Shown here: positions 11,682 to 24,067 of the stretch, one piece after another
Numbering within the stretch: the stretch's first letter is position 1
Layout of the letters: each line of letters begins with the position of its first letter
DNA from: Pseudevernia furfuracea
Lineage: Eukaryota > Ascomycota > Lecanoromycetes > Lecanorales > Parmeliaceae
Assembly: GCA_022315425.1 (NCBI GenBank)
Contig: JAIUPT010000042.1
Coordinates: forward strand, 2,046,001 to 2,110,000
Length of the DNA stretch: 64,000 nucleotides
Direction of reading: 5' to 3'
Position numbers and translations under genes: made by a program
Notes under the pieces: model-generated
What the model was told of the DNA's origin: nothing
Seen by the model: the letters and a program-made list of their open reading frames with translations, nothing else
Databases searched by the model: none

Positions 11682-12228
11682 TGGTGCAGAGGCCTGACCG
11701 TTTTATGATGACTCTTGACTTGAAGACTCAGCATGGTGCTTTTTCTTGCGAGGATGGAGCTGGAGGATTGTTGACAGTACTTGATCGCTTGTTTATAGAC
11801 TCTCGGAGAACAATACAGCAACACATCTGTTATGAATAGCATTTGACATTTCAATTCCTTGACAAGTAAACTCGAGCTAGTGAATGCATGCTTTTTCACA
11901 GCACTTGCTCGCCAACAATAGCATTGTGAGAACTCTTTTCATGAAGATTAAGATATGAATAAATGAACGTACGGAGGTCAGCACCAAAAATCCAGCGCCA
12001 GTGAAGCCCTAACCCTATTTTCGGAAGAGTGCCCTTTAGTGGTGGGCCATGGCCTGGAAAACCTTCTGGAACAGACTTTATGGGCCCATTTTGAACTCGA
12101 AGAGGGTGGTTGAGACCCAAAATGAGGGACTTTTGGTGCGATTTTCAATGCAGCTTTGGGGAGCGTTGTTCAGGCAGCCCTTCGGATGAGGCCTTATCCG
12201 ATGTCTTAGTGCGGGAATCTTGGCGTTT
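11682..12228. other. Intergenic
   Basis: Presumed 3' UTR of the transporter and 5' region of the kinase-TPR gene. I see no further gene. Confidence 0.5.
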
Positions 12229-14936
12229 ATGGTCTCCCGGCGGCAGATCTGTTCGTCGGTCAATTCAGAAATGGCGTTATCAGGTACAGACTATGGAATC
12301 ACGACCTGGAAAGGGATAGATTCTGGTCTGAGCCATCTCAGCCTCCTGCGCATCTCCGCTTCCGACTCTCACGTTGACCTCCTGGCCCTTCTTGCAACAG
12401 CCCAGGTAAACGAGATCGACATTCTGCCGATTACGAGGTATCCCTCGTACTATCTGGGAAGAGGTGGTTTTGCAGTCTTGAACCAATCGCCGGTCAGGGC
12501 CGAGCTCAACTTTGCCTTCAAGAGGCTTGGAGAGCATACCAAAGCTCAGGATGAGGAAACGGTGGACTTTTCTTCATCTATATCGGAAATCGCCATTCTC
12601 GGGCACGAGCCTATCGCTAGTCATCCTAACATTATCAAGCTTGAGGGTATATGTTGGGAAGTCACTGTGGGAGAAGATCGGATCTTGCCAGTTTTAGTCT
12701 TCGAAAAAGCTACATACGGAGACTTATTCCATTTCCGAGACACAGAAGAAGGCAAGAAACTCACGATCGTGCAAAAAGTTTCCCTCTGCGCACAAATTCT
12801 CGACGCGCTGTACACCCTTCATGCTTCCCGTAAGTTGCGATGTGTCCGTACGAAGAGCGTCTCTGACACACAATGTACAGGCATCATCCATGGAGACATC
12901 AAACCTTTCAACATATTAGTATTTAAAAACGTCAATGGTGTGCTCGTAGCTAAACTAGCAGATTTTGGACACTCCATGATTTTTCGAGACAAGAGCGATA
13001 TGTTTCGTCTCCCATCGTCGGAGCCGTGGACTGCACCAGAATGGCATCATCGCCATCATTCATTTGCCCAAGCCAGAAACATGGATATCTACTCTTTCGC
13101 ACTCGTTTGTCTTTGGCTATTTGTGAACGACCCATTTAATCTGATGGATAGCAAGGCAGCATTGCTAGCAATCCAAGAATACAAGAAATACGGTAGTCTA
13201 GTACATGAAGCATGCAACCTTGTCGACTCTCTGGATGCAGCCACCTCTATAAAGCAAGGCTTGAAGAGCCTGTTTAAAATGACTCTAACCAAAGAATCTC
13301 GGAAAAGTATTCGCAGCATTGCAACACTTATACCTTACCTGGACCCAGATAGGTAGGCAAGACTCTGATTGCAATACTGCATAAGATTGATGCTTTGCAG
13401 ACAAATCCAGTGGATCAAGGCCAATGGGGCTAAATCGAACCATGAAACATACCACGTCGACTTCAGTGTCAGTATAATTCGCATAAGTGGAGTGACAAAA
13501 CTGATTATTTCTTGAAGATTTCACACAATCTCTACGTACTGCTCTTTGCTAATTATGTAGTACGAAAGGTCATTGTAGACAACCTGCAACAGAAAGCAAA
13601 GTTCTCACCCTGCACGACATGCAAGAAGAATGCGGCTTTTCAACTAGCCTTCTGCTACAATGTGGGATTCGGCATTCGAAGCGACCACGAGATGGCCCAA
13701 TATTGGGTAGGCAAAAGCGAGCGAGAGCTTGGAGATCTAGATGAAGAGAAAGATGAGGTTGCTGACTTTCTTTTCTACACCAACAAGAGGGTAAGAGAGC
13801 TCGACTTTGAGGGTTTCACGATGGTCATGGACCACGTCAACGAATATCGAAGGGCAGACTATGATGTTACTATTGTAACGAATTCATATCGCGGGGAAAT
13901 CCTGGATCTCGAGCGTGCGTTCGAGAACGATCTATTGGTCACGATGACGCTCCGAGCTATTTTAGCGAACATACTCGTTGGGGCGGGGGATCTACAAGAG
14001 GCAGAAGCTTTGTACAGAGAGCTTATCGAATTTTACAGTGCTAGTGATACGCATGGCGCAAGGCATTCCTCGACATTGGGGAGCCGGATGAATTTGGGCC
14101 ACATATTACAAGAGCAAGGGAGGATGAAAGAAGCAGGCCAAATCTTTCGGGAATTATTAGCCACAAGAGCGGATCTCTTAGGGTCGGAGCATCCCGAGAC
14201 GCTGGAAAGTGGTACTGCTCTTGCGTCTCTTCTATTCTGGACCAACGAACTCCATGAAGCAAGAGAGCTCCTCGAATTTATAATGGAAGCTCGGGAACGA
14301 CTTCTGGGCCCCGAACATTTGGATACCCTACTGACGATCACAAACATTGCCTGCATCTACCGCGAGCAAGGTCTATACAGCCGGGCACAGCAGCTGGATG
14401 AGCAGGTTTTGGCTGTGAAGAAGAAAGTTCTGGGTGATGAGGCTCATGAGACAATCAACAGCATGGCCAATCTAGCTTTGACTTTTGATAGCCAGGGGTT
14501 TTATGGTAGAGCAGAGAAGCTCGAGCTCGAAGTTTTAGACAAGAGGAAACAATTCTTAGGTGAAAGCAACCCGGCGACTTTGGTCGCGAAGACTAACCTA
14601 GCAGTCACTTACTACCGTCAAGCCCGGCTTGACGAAGCAGAGAAATTGGAAGTGGAGGTCTGCCAAGGACGGCAGCAAGTATTCGGCAAATCCCACTGGC
14701 TTACGCTCTTCTCCATGAGCAATCTTTTGAACACACACATTGAGCAGGGCCGGATGGAAATCTGCGAGCAGAGCTTAACGTTGTTGCTCCAAGCGAGGGT
14801 TGCAGCATCAGAGCCTAATCCCAGGTTGCGGTCCTCCATTCTCGAGAATGCGAAAAAGATGTGCTCGCTCTACAAAGAGTGTGGTCGGCTAGAGAGTCTG
14901 GCCGAGCTTGAAGAAAAGATGGACTTGTTACAATGA
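12229..14936 (+). CDS. Protein kinase - KLC-type TPR fusion protein
   Basis: Four exons (12229-12829, 12881-13352, 13401-13467, 13518-14936) encode about 852 aa. The ATG at 12271 has the better context and would give 838 aa. The N-terminal half is a Ser/Thr-kinase-like domain: LGRGGFAVL glycine loop, FAFKRL with the ATP lysine, HGDIKPFNIL catalytic loop (HGD instead of HRD), LADFGHS with the DFG, and WTAPEW in place of APE. All core catalytic residues appear present. A linker region (about residues 350-480) leads to at least five TPRs of the 42-residue kinesin-light-chain type, each with a (L)G.EHP.TL-like turn. In fungi this TPR type is common as the sensor part of NLR-like proteins; no NB-ARC or NACHT domain is present here. 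The 51-nt first intron is in frame, so it would be easy to miss. Confidence 0.8.
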
Positions 14937-15332
14937 GAACCGGAGAAATCATCGCGATCTCTCCGTATGAAGTAGTATCGGATGCATGCACATTTTACTA
15001 CCATTGCCATCCTAGCTTATTGGGGAACTGTCGAAGGGAACTGTCCGGAGTCGGCTTGTTTTTGTGAGATGGCTGGCGTCTAGAGCGTGAACTATTAGAT
15101 ATTTATGCTACGCTGTGGAAGCAATCACGGCTGAATTTAAACGAGGTCTGTACGGCCAAACGAGATCGGTTTCTCTAGACTCTCGTACACGTCTTGACTC
15201 ACGACAGTACGACTTCGATGCCACAGCGGAGTGTAGTTGATCCAGCCCCGAAGATGACGCTCCGCCCAGCAACCTCACATACTTGATTATCTCTCAACAT
15301 TCCTCCATGCTCTACCGATAGGCAATTTAGTG
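14937..15332. other. Intergenic
   Basis: No gene seen. It contains an ATG at 15307 that is followed by an early stop, just before the PPTase start. Confidence 0.5.
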
Positions 15333-16292
15333 ATGACATATCATTTGTGTAATGCTGATGACGATGATGGTGATGGGCAGACAAAAGCCTTTCGCTGGCT
15401 CCTTGACGTCCAAGCGCTCTGGCCTGCTCCAGGCGGAGGAAGCCAAAGCGCTCAATCTACAGCGCATTGGGCAACTGGCACGGCGGCCCAACATGCTCTG
15501 GCTCTTCTTGCAGACGGCGAACGTGCCAGGGCTCTTCGCTTCTATCGGCCCAGTGATGCGAAGCTCTCTCTTGGGTCCAATCTACTCAAACATCGCGCAA
15601 TAGCAAATACCTGTCGAGTGCCTTGGTCTGAGGCTGTTATTAGCGAAGGCGCGAACAGGAAGCCATGCTACAAGCCTCTCGGCCCGCGTTCCAAGAGCCT
15701 GGAGTTCAATGTCTCACATCATGGGTCTCTCGTCGCATTAGTAGGATGCCCGGGGGAAGCCGTGAAACTAGGGGTGGACGTTGTGAAGATGAATTGGGAA
15801 AGAGATTACACTACGGTAATGAAAGACGGCTTCGAAGCTTGGGCTAACGTATACGAAGCGGTGTTTTCAGAACGTGAGATCAAGGACATTGCCGGGTTCG
15901 TGCCGCCAATACGAGGCACTCAGCCGGACGAGATTAGAGCCAAGCTACGGCATTTCTACACGCACTGGTGTCTGAAGGAAGCCTACGTTAAGATGACGGG
16001 CGAAGCGCTGCTGGCACCTTGGCTCAAAGATCTGGAATTCCGCAATGTTCAGGTGCCATTGCCAGCCAGCCAGATGCATGCAAGTGGGCAGATTGGAGGC
16101 GATTGGGGTCAGACTTGTGGTGGTGTTGAGATTTGGTTCTATGGGAAGAGGGTGACGGATGTCAGGCTGGAGATACAGGCGTTTCGGGAAGACTACATGA
16201 TTGGAACCGCTTCTTCAAGTGTGGAAATGGGATTATCTGTTTTCAAGGAGCTTGATGTTGAGAGGGATGTTTATCCCACACAAGAAACATAA
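15333..16292 (+). CDS. npgA: 4'-phosphopantetheinyl transferase (NpgA/CfwA type)
   Basis: Single exon, 319 aa. It moves the phosphopantetheine arm of CoA onto a conserved serine of carrier proteins, activating alpha-aminoadipate reductase (lysine synthesis), PKSs and NRPSs. The Sfp-type motifs are in order: SNLLKHRAIA near residue 95, EFNVSHHGSLVAL near 130, LGVDVV (Mg-binding Asp), then HWCLKEAYVKMTGEALLAPW with the second catalytic acid. The C-terminal FKELDVERDVYP also fits the NpgA family. The N-terminus is weak: about 14 Asp-rich residues (NADDDDGDG) precede the first family-like block, so the true start may involve an upstream exon. There is no secondary-metabolism cluster around it, as expected for this genome-wide activator. 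Confidence 0.85.
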   Translation: MTYHLCNADDDDGDGQTKAFRWLLDVQALWPAPGGGSQSAQSTAHWATGTAAQHALALLADGERARALRFYRPSDAKLSLGSNLLKHRAIANTCRVPWSEAVISEGANRKPCYKPLGPRSKSLEFNVSHHGSLVALVGCPGEAVKLGVDVVKMNWERDYTTVMKDGFEAWANVYEAVFSEREIKDIAGFVPPIRGTQPDEIRAKLRHFYTHWCLKEAYVKMTGEALLAPWLKDLEFRNVQVPLPASQMHASGQIGGDWGQTCGGVEIWFYGKRVTDVRLEIQAFREDYMIGTASSSVEMGLSVFKELDVERDVYPTQET

Positions 16293-16982
16293 GAAGGGAG
16301 CCCTTTTTCTTCCCAAAATTTCCAGATGGCTATAATCAGGCTTATACTTACCAGAGGAAGCTGCAAAGGTGCTACGAGACATGGGAGTTTGCCCTTGCTA
16401 GAGGCGTATTGATGTGCCTGTAGTCCGAGATGTTGAGGATTCGCAGAGCTACTGACTATCAAGACCGAAAATTGCAACTAGAGAAGCTTGTCCTTGCCTG
16501 AGCAGTCAAGGTCGTGAGACTGACCCGTGAGATTGCGAAAGGAAAGCGTGATCATTAATCTCATCATATCCTTCCAACCTTCCTTCCGGACCTCGCATGG
16601 ACAATTCATATGAGCACTGATATCAGCATTGTAAGCCCTGGCAACTTGAACTAGCCTTTCAATCATGCTCTTTGACTAAGGTAAGTATCCAATGCTGAAG
16701 ACCAAAGTGAAGATGTGGGAATATCATGAACAGCAACCTTAATTTCTCAGTACTACTACGATCCTCTCTTCCAAATTCTCCACCCTCAAAGAGCATCATT
16801 CTACCAATACTCTTCATTACCCACTAGGTGTTCATGGTTCTTCTATCGCGTGCGCAGCATTCCATCCCCCCCCCCCGAATGTCAGGCATACACATTGGGC
16901 AACTGCAGCATCTGTCCGTTGATCTAAGGTACCTTTCAACTGAATCATCCCGAGACACCCCAACCTCCAATTCATCACAGCC
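16293..16982. other. Intergenic
   Basis: No gene seen. Contains a C9 run near 16866. Confidence 0.5.
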
Positions 16983-19900
16983 ATGTCGAGCAATTCTATC
17001 CCCCCGCCAAGCCAGGGCGCTTCGCCTTTGGTGGTGCTCGCAGCCTGGTTAGAGAACGCTCATCATCGTGATGATAGAGTTGTCTCGTGGGTAGCCATTC
17101 CCATACTGGACATACAATTACTGACGAGCCAATAAACAGATTTCCAGCAAATACCTCCGAAGCCTTCAGACAGGCTCGGTCCTTTGGAGCGCAGTATGGT
17201 ATGCAGGAGGTACAAGCAATTGTGCTCACGCTTGAGGAGCGCGACTCAAAAATTTGCGAGCGCCTCGACTCACTTAGCCTTACTATCTTGTGCAGTATCT
17301 TCATATACTCACAGGAATGTCTTGCACAACAACGAGGTCTCTGCCTGCTTGCGGTAAGTTTGGCAACAGCCTATAGTCCAACGATCACTCACTACGTACA
17401 GAAAGCTTTGCACCGGGATGAGGCAGACTCGGCACAGGAGGGAGCCCATAAGCAGAGAAAGAAAGTGGCATTGGGACAAGCCGCCTTGACCCTACTGATC
17501 AAAGGATTCTTGAAGGCTGATGCGTCCGACAAGCTTCGAAGATGGGTAGATGTTTCTTATCGCCCCAGTGGACTCTAGCTAATATTCTTACTAGCTTGGG
17601 ATACTTGCTTTGGAACTCCTCGAAAACTGCCCCGAAAATACAAAGAAGTTGCAGTCGGATCCACCTAGAGATAAACATTGGTGGGCTGTGGTCCGAGCGG
17701 GTCCTCTAAAGGATATATCTGACATAGTGTTTCTAGGCGACACCTCGGCGAGGTCATCGAACACGGAAGCTGCCAAGTCTTAAAACTTCTAGCGGGCTCA
17801 ATGATTCGCGAACTGTTGAGCTTTGGCGTGTCGCCGGATGACTTTTGGGCGAGTGAGGCAGACTTAGACCTGTACTCTAAGTTTCCGAAAAGTCAGCATC
17901 ACAACAGTCAATGGGTCACATCTTTTGAAGAATTCGTCGATGATTTGGTGCTGGGGAAGATTGTGACGCAGGAGTAAGCTATTTCTACGATTCCCCCACT
18001 TGAGCTGATAATCGTGCAGAGTCTCGAGTGTGATATTCGCTCAAGCTGTCCATGTGGGAGAACGAAAATGGGACCTCAAAGAAGCGTCAGATATATTGGT
18101 CACCCTCTCCGAAGAGCTTAACATAATTATCCCAGCAAAGGACGCTATTCCGGCAGTCTACATCGATGTGCCACTCAACTCTATCCTAGAAGTCTCCTTC
18201 GACAAAGCATTCGTCACGGACTCCCAACATCTTACTTATGGACTAGTCATACAATTGATGGATCGAGCGGCAACCAACTGCATCATCAATGCCACTGAAT
18301 ATGCCGGACGCCATGTGGCACTTGCGTTTGCTTCAGAAAAGGATGCAAACACGCTCAGGAGACTGCTCATGCCAACAAACGTTCGGGCGAACGGTTTCCC
18401 GCCACATAGCCAGTCAGGGGCGATTGACGTCTCCGGGCCAATGCTATCGGACGACGAACTTGCTGCGCCTGGTTCTGCATTAAACAACTGTCAAAACTTG
18501 ATGAGAACAGCTTCCCTAGCCAGTGTCATGATCCCTCATAGAACTGCAGCGAGCACGATCAATCCGGTTATGCTTGAACGGGTTCATACATTTCAGCGTG
18601 CTTCTGCCGAGCATCAAGAAGGGCCATCAAGCTCGATGGTAGAGCATGACGAAGATTCTCAAATCGTCGGTCACAGTGTGGAGATGGCGGAAGAAGGAAT
18701 TGATGTTTCACACAATGGCAGTTTGGTAGAGCAGGCCATTGAAGGCATCGACGTTTCTCAAAACCATAGTTTGAGCCATGAAGAAACTCAATACCGAGAT
18801 GCCCAAGCTCATGTTCCCGACAACGCTTCGTCCAACGCTCGAATCCGTCACTCTCAAGTTCTTAGAAACGGGACGCCAGAACCCTTGGGAAATTCTGACC
18901 GAACTTCGAACACTGGACTGCCAAGCTCGTTGCGATGGCGTACGGGTCTTAACACAAGTGAGAACGCACCAGAACTTCGCGCGCCTCAACAGGCTGTCTC
19001 GTCCGTTGAGCCAGTCGAAAACAAAATCCGCCCGAAAAGTCAGGATCCAGAGCATGATGATCTTTACGAGACCAGTCCAAAGGTCAAAGACGGTCAACGA
19101 AGGTCTCCAAGAATTATTGCGCGGGACAATGCCCCCAAACAACTGGATCGGCCACTGAAACCGAATATTCGGCAAGTAGGTGTCAAAACAGCTCCGCCCG
19201 CCAAGCTGAGTAGACAGCTTCGTAACGCTAACGGAGTCGTGGAATCACATACCCTGCAGACAGCACATGACAACCTCACGACTCCGACAAAAAACGGTGC
19301 TGGTGATGTCGAGATCAGTGCGAACAGCAAGAAAAGCAAACCAACTGTTCATACAAAGTTAAGAGCTGTAACAAAATTGTCGACAAAATCTACCAAGGAA
19401 ACCGCGCAAACCAAAGGGAAAGCATTCGCGACTGAGGAGCCACCGACTACTTCTCTTAATATTTACGATCTCTCGCCATCACCCACGCGCGTAGACTCCA
19501 TCATCCAGACCTCTGTAAATAAAAAGGAGGCTACGACTACTCGGCCAAAGGCTACAAAAGCGGCGCGCAACAATCAAAAGCAAGCAAAACCCGTGCCAAC
19601 AAAAGCTGCCGCAACGACTTCATCCAAGGGCCCTGCAGCACAACTAAAGAAGGGATTTAAGGACAAAGCCAAAGCGAATGGTTCAATTCAAGACTCGATT
19701 CCTAGCAGACCGAATGGCAAAAAAGCTGATGACGATGACGACGCTATCTGGGATGTTAACAAGATACACAACGAGGAAAAAGATCGAAATTCAAAGCAGT
19801 CACGCCAACCGGCGAAAACAGCCAAAAAGCAGGAAGTACCTATTCCGAAGACCGAGAAGAAGAGGGTTCGGACCCAGCCGCATTCAGATGAGGCAAAGGC

Positions 19901-22900
19901 AAACAAGGCAACCAAAGCAACCAAAGCCCAGACCCAGGCCCCGACGGCTCGCGTCATGAAAGTGAAGCCTGCACCAGCTGCATTGTCTCAGCCCCGGTCC
20001 CGGCGCACTGCGGCCATTAAGGCAAATAAGAAGATTCAGGGCCTCGACGAATCTGATGACATCATGGACGACGAGGAAGTTATACCTGCACTTACGCGCA
20101 GTAACCCACACGCATCTTCAGATGCAGCAAAGGCGCCTAAGATTCAAAAGGTCAAGAACGGCGGAGACAAGCGAGCAACCTCCAGCGGAAAGCTTCCCAC
20201 CGCAAGAATTTCAGCCAAAGATTCAATCTTGGACAGCGTCAGCCCTGATTATTCAGACGAGCAGAGACCAGACTCAGTATTAAATTCTAAGACTGATAGT
20301 AGCCCAGAGAAGGTGGATCTCGTCAGAGACGCATCCGCAGAAGCTCTCCCAGCTGGTCCCGGTGACGCGAGGGACATTTTGACAAAAGAGAACCCGACCA
20401 GCCTTGCTGAGACTTCGATGATACCACTACATTCGGGAAATGGCGACCGTCCAGTTCAGCCGAACCCGACTTCTGCAGAGAAAGTCGCGGAAGTGAACGA
20501 AGCCAGAGTAAATTTGATGCCAGGCAGTGTTACAAAATTGTATGAGTCCATCACCGAGACTGAGCCAGCTCCCCCTCGCCGCCAAGAAAATATTCATCTC
20601 GAGCCAGGAGATCTCGACGCCACGAAACAGGCGGGTCCTGGGGACCAAGACCAGGTTGAACACGTATTGCCCTACTTAGATGATGTGTCCCTCGAACTCA
20701 ATTCAAAGCCCGACAGAGTCCAGGAAGAAGTGGACCCCCTTCAAGCCCCAACAGCCCCAGTACTTGTCGAACTTCGACAGAGAAGAACTCCGCCGCGGTT
20801 GGCTGAAGCACCCCCAAAGCCATTACCCGAGTCCACTGCCACAAAACGTGATCCCTTTGGAGCGAAGCTAAACGCTTTGATGCCAGAGCTGAAAGATACC
20901 AACGCCAAGGTTAAGAGCAGAGAGGGAGATGCTGACGTCGAGAGTAAGGGGCAAAGCACAACGAAACCAGCAGAGCTAGCAAGATCTTCGAGAGTGCCCG
21001 AAGCGGGTGTGTTTGATAGTTTTGAAGCTACACCGCTCGAAGAGGCAAAGCAAGTCGAGAACCCTCAAAGAAATTTGAAGTCTGCAATGCAGGTAGACGG
21101 CAAGGGTGGAGACTCACTAATCCAGGCCTTGAAGCCCGTTCACGAATCAATTTCAGCTTCGAGGGGTGAAAACAAAAGAAGAACCGAGCAAGCAGGGAAA
21201 ACTAGCATTAAGAGAGTCAAACTGGCGCCTCAAGGCCGGCTCGAGGCAGCCTCGGCAAGAAGGGAACTCATTTACGACACAAAAGAGACACCGCCGCCAG
21301 TGGTAAGCAACAGGCCATTAGTGATTGGGTTTTCCAAAACTGGCCCAAGGAACCAGGGCACTGTCTCCACGAAGAAGCCAAAGCCTCCAAATGATGTTGG
21401 AATTGGCGCACCCGGTGCAGTAGAATTGCGCCAGCATGATGTCCCCATTCCCATGATGGTTCAGGTGGAAGCAGGCTTCGCTTCAGTACCTGAGGCGCTT
21501 GAAAAGCCTTCGGAGGATATTCAACATAATGCCAAAAACGCAGATGGCGCTCAAACGAGAGCCCGCGGATTACCCCAGCGAAAACAGGCCGAGTATCTCA
21601 AAATTGTCAACACTGTTGCAGCCCGCGAGGTAAATACACAAGAGCATCGAGCCCAGAAGCGGAAACTCGCACCTGCCCTCGACGAGCCTGCACCATGGGA
21701 GCATGAGCAACTTTCAAAGCGGCAAAAGCGAGATATAGAAACTCCGCCAACTGCGCAAAATCATCATCCCAAAATGCTCCCTGATATTAGCCCTGCTGTG
21801 ATTCATGACAGATCTCAAAGGGTTAGTTCGCAAAACACACGGGTCAACGAGAATGGCAGTCCGATGCCATTTGTAATTACTCATAGCGAAAAATTAGTAG
21901 CTGAAGAACAGTATTCAGACGAGGATGATGGCAAGAATGCGCTTGCGGAGGCTCGGCTCGAGGAGCAAATGGTGTTGCAAGACGATGGCCCTATATTACC
22001 AGAGCCAATGCTCCCTTTTCGGCCTCTTGTGCCCGGCGACTCAATCTCTCAACTAAAGACTACGACATATGAAACTTTCTCGAATAATAGCAAACAATTA
22101 CCCAGCTCACCGCATGCTCCCTCGGTTTTTGGTACGATGCCACCTCACCACATTTACCACGACGGCGAGATTGTGAATGCAGAGACAAACGAGTCTATTA
22201 TACCAGTCAATCCCCAAGATCCATTCCTTGGTGCCACGGAAAATCCCCGAAATCCTTTCATGAATGCCCTTCGCAAATCAACCGAAATGGCAGCCAAGCG
22301 TCTCAATCCTGGAGCCAGCGACAGAATAGGATCGGGCGGTGTATTTGTGCGCCCATCCCTGAATGTGGGTGAGGACCCAGACAAAACACTGGTGGCGCCA
22401 AGTCTGAGGAAAAGGTACAAACAAGTCCATGTATTAGAGAGCTCTTCAAGTTCGGAATCGGGCTCTTCCCTACGAGCATCACAGCCTGATGAGTCTTCTG
22501 AAGAAGAAAGCGACGAGGAGACGGAGACGAAATGGCGAAAAGGGCTGGAGCCACACCAGGAGAACATGCTCGAATGCCTCCTGACTATCTCACATGTAAG
22601 CAACTAGTTTGACAATACTTTCTGTCCAACACTAATCCGGAGTTATAGCGTTTAATTCGACACCTGGTCGATAAAGAGACGGCCATCAAAGATATGGTCA
22701 CCGACTTTGCCAACCGTGGTAATAAACTAGTCGAAGGCTATGAAAAAGGGCTTCAGGACTATATCAACTCTTGCAGAACGAACATTGACCGGAGGCATCA
22801 CGACTTGGTAAAAATCTTTGAGAAAGCGCAGAAAGACCGGGCAGTGACTTCCAGAGCAGTGGCCGAACGGCGTGTTCAAGATATGAAAGCGCAGTGGGAA

Positions 22901-22969
22901 ACGCAACAGGAGGCTCTAATGGAAAAGATGGCCGCAGCATTGGCAGCCTGCGCTGGTGGCGCTGAGTGA
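16983..22969 (+). CDS. Candidate meiotic chromosome-axis core protein (Red1/Rec10/SYCP2-like)
   Basis: Seven exons (16983-17086, 17140-17353, 17402-17545, 17595-17680, 17737-17973, 18020-22595, 22649-22969) give 1893 aa. Every junction has GT..AG ends; CTGAC/CTGAT branch sites are visible in introns 1, 4 and 5. Residues 1-260 are helical and ARM-repeat-like (LVVLAAWLENA, LTLLIKGFL, ILALELLENCPENTKKL). Residues 263-380 look like a PH/Spt16M-type beta domain (VIFAQAVHVGERKWDL, PAVYIDVPLNSILEVSFD). About 1400 residues of disordered, Lys/Ser/Pro-rich chain follow. The last exon (1788-1893) is a charged coiled coil (LIRHLVDKETAIKDMV, GYEKGLQDYINSC). ARM-like + PH-like + long linker + C-terminal coiled coil is the layout of axis core proteins Red1, SYCP2 and ASY3, which recruit HORMA proteins and form filaments. 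The assignment rests on architecture, not on strong sequence identity; another nuclear scaffold is possible. Confidence 0.45.
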
Positions 22970-23345
22970 TTTAAAGACGGGAACCTGTACAATGGAGGAA
23001 GTGATAGTTGAATATCTGCTACTTGCTGCTGCTTTTGTATGACGCCACTTTGCAAGAGTATGCATGTGTATATAGTAGGCATCATATTCGTCGTCGCTGA
23101 TATCAAACCTATTGCAGTAGATGCATATCATATAGGGGGGGTATCTCGGCCATCGGAATGCTGTCATACCTCCATTGCCATTCAAACTTTCCCAAAGGTT
23201 TGGTTTAAAATGCCTCGCTGCAAGAGAGCGAAAGAGCATTGTGTTTTCCCGAGGTCATCAAATGCTGGCACTTCCTTAGTCTTTACCAAAGCGCCAGCAA
23301 TGCAAGTCGTTGCTCGTAAACCCCAGAAATCAACTGATCTCCGTT
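22970..23345. other. Convergent 3' intergenic region
   Basis: Lies between the stop codons of the axis-like gene (plus) and RRS1 (minus). No gene seen. Confidence 0.5.
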
Positions 23346-24067
23346 TCATCCTCCACCACCTGCTTTCCTCCCCTTTCTCTCATTAGCCCTCTGCTTCCTG
23401 TCATTCCTCCTAATTTTCTCAACTCTATCCCTCCTCCCCTCTCCTCTAATTGTCTTCCCCTTCCCCTCGCTCTCCAACTCCCTCTCCTTCTTCTCGTCAA
23501 CCTCAACGATCCACTCCCCCTCCCCGTCCTTGTTCCGCCCCTTATACCCCCACTTGGGCACCCATTCCCCTTTTGCCTCATCATACTCCGTCTTCCCTTC
23601 CCCCCGCTTCTTATCCTTGATCCCCTTCTTCTTGGCGAATTTCTCCCATTTCGTCTCCTCTTTCTTCTCCGGCAGGGGCTTCTCCCGCGGTAACGGGAAG
23701 GTGGTCGGGGGGAGGGTCATGAGGACGCCCGAGGCCGGGGTCGAGGTTATGGGGCAGGTGATGAGGAGTTGGTTGATGAGGGATTGGGCGCAGTCGCGGG
23801 CGGTGGAGGCGAGGAGGGTGTCGGAGGGGTCGGGGGGGAGCGGGGTCGGGTCGTGGCAGAGGAGGTTGCCGAGGTCGAAGGTTGGGGGGATGGGTTTGGT
23901 GACCGTTATCGAGCTGGAGAGGTGGGTGTTAGCGAAGTGGGCGTTTTGGTAGAGATTGATGGAAGACGGATTTACGGCTTGTCTGGTTGCGAGGCGCTGG
24001 GAGCTGAGTTGAGGGAGCCGGAGGAAGCCGCATGTGAGACTTCCGTCATTGTTGAATCGTCGGGCAT
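23346..24067 (-). CDS. RRS1: Ribosome biogenesis regulator Rrs1
   Basis: Two exons (24067-23976, 23913-23346) encode 219 aa. The 62-nt intron has a GCTAACACC branch region. Rrs1 works in the nucleolus with Rpf2 to load the 5S RNP (5S rRNA, uL5, uL18) onto the pre-60S particle. Family marks are SITVTKP..TFDLGNLL near residue 32, the LINQLL helix, FPLPREKPLP, TKWEKFAKKKGI and GEWVPKWGYKGRNK. The C-terminus is very basic (KIRRNDRKQRANERKGRK), fitting rRNA binding and nucleolar location. The first 31 residues are Ser-rich and not conserved. The gene is divergent from mS29 across 232 bp. Confidence 0.93.

Noticed and set aside
15333..16292. Secondary-metabolite cluster around the PPTase
   Set aside because: Neighbours are a kinase-TPR gene and the axis-like protein; no PKS, NRPS, terpene or tailoring genes nearby.
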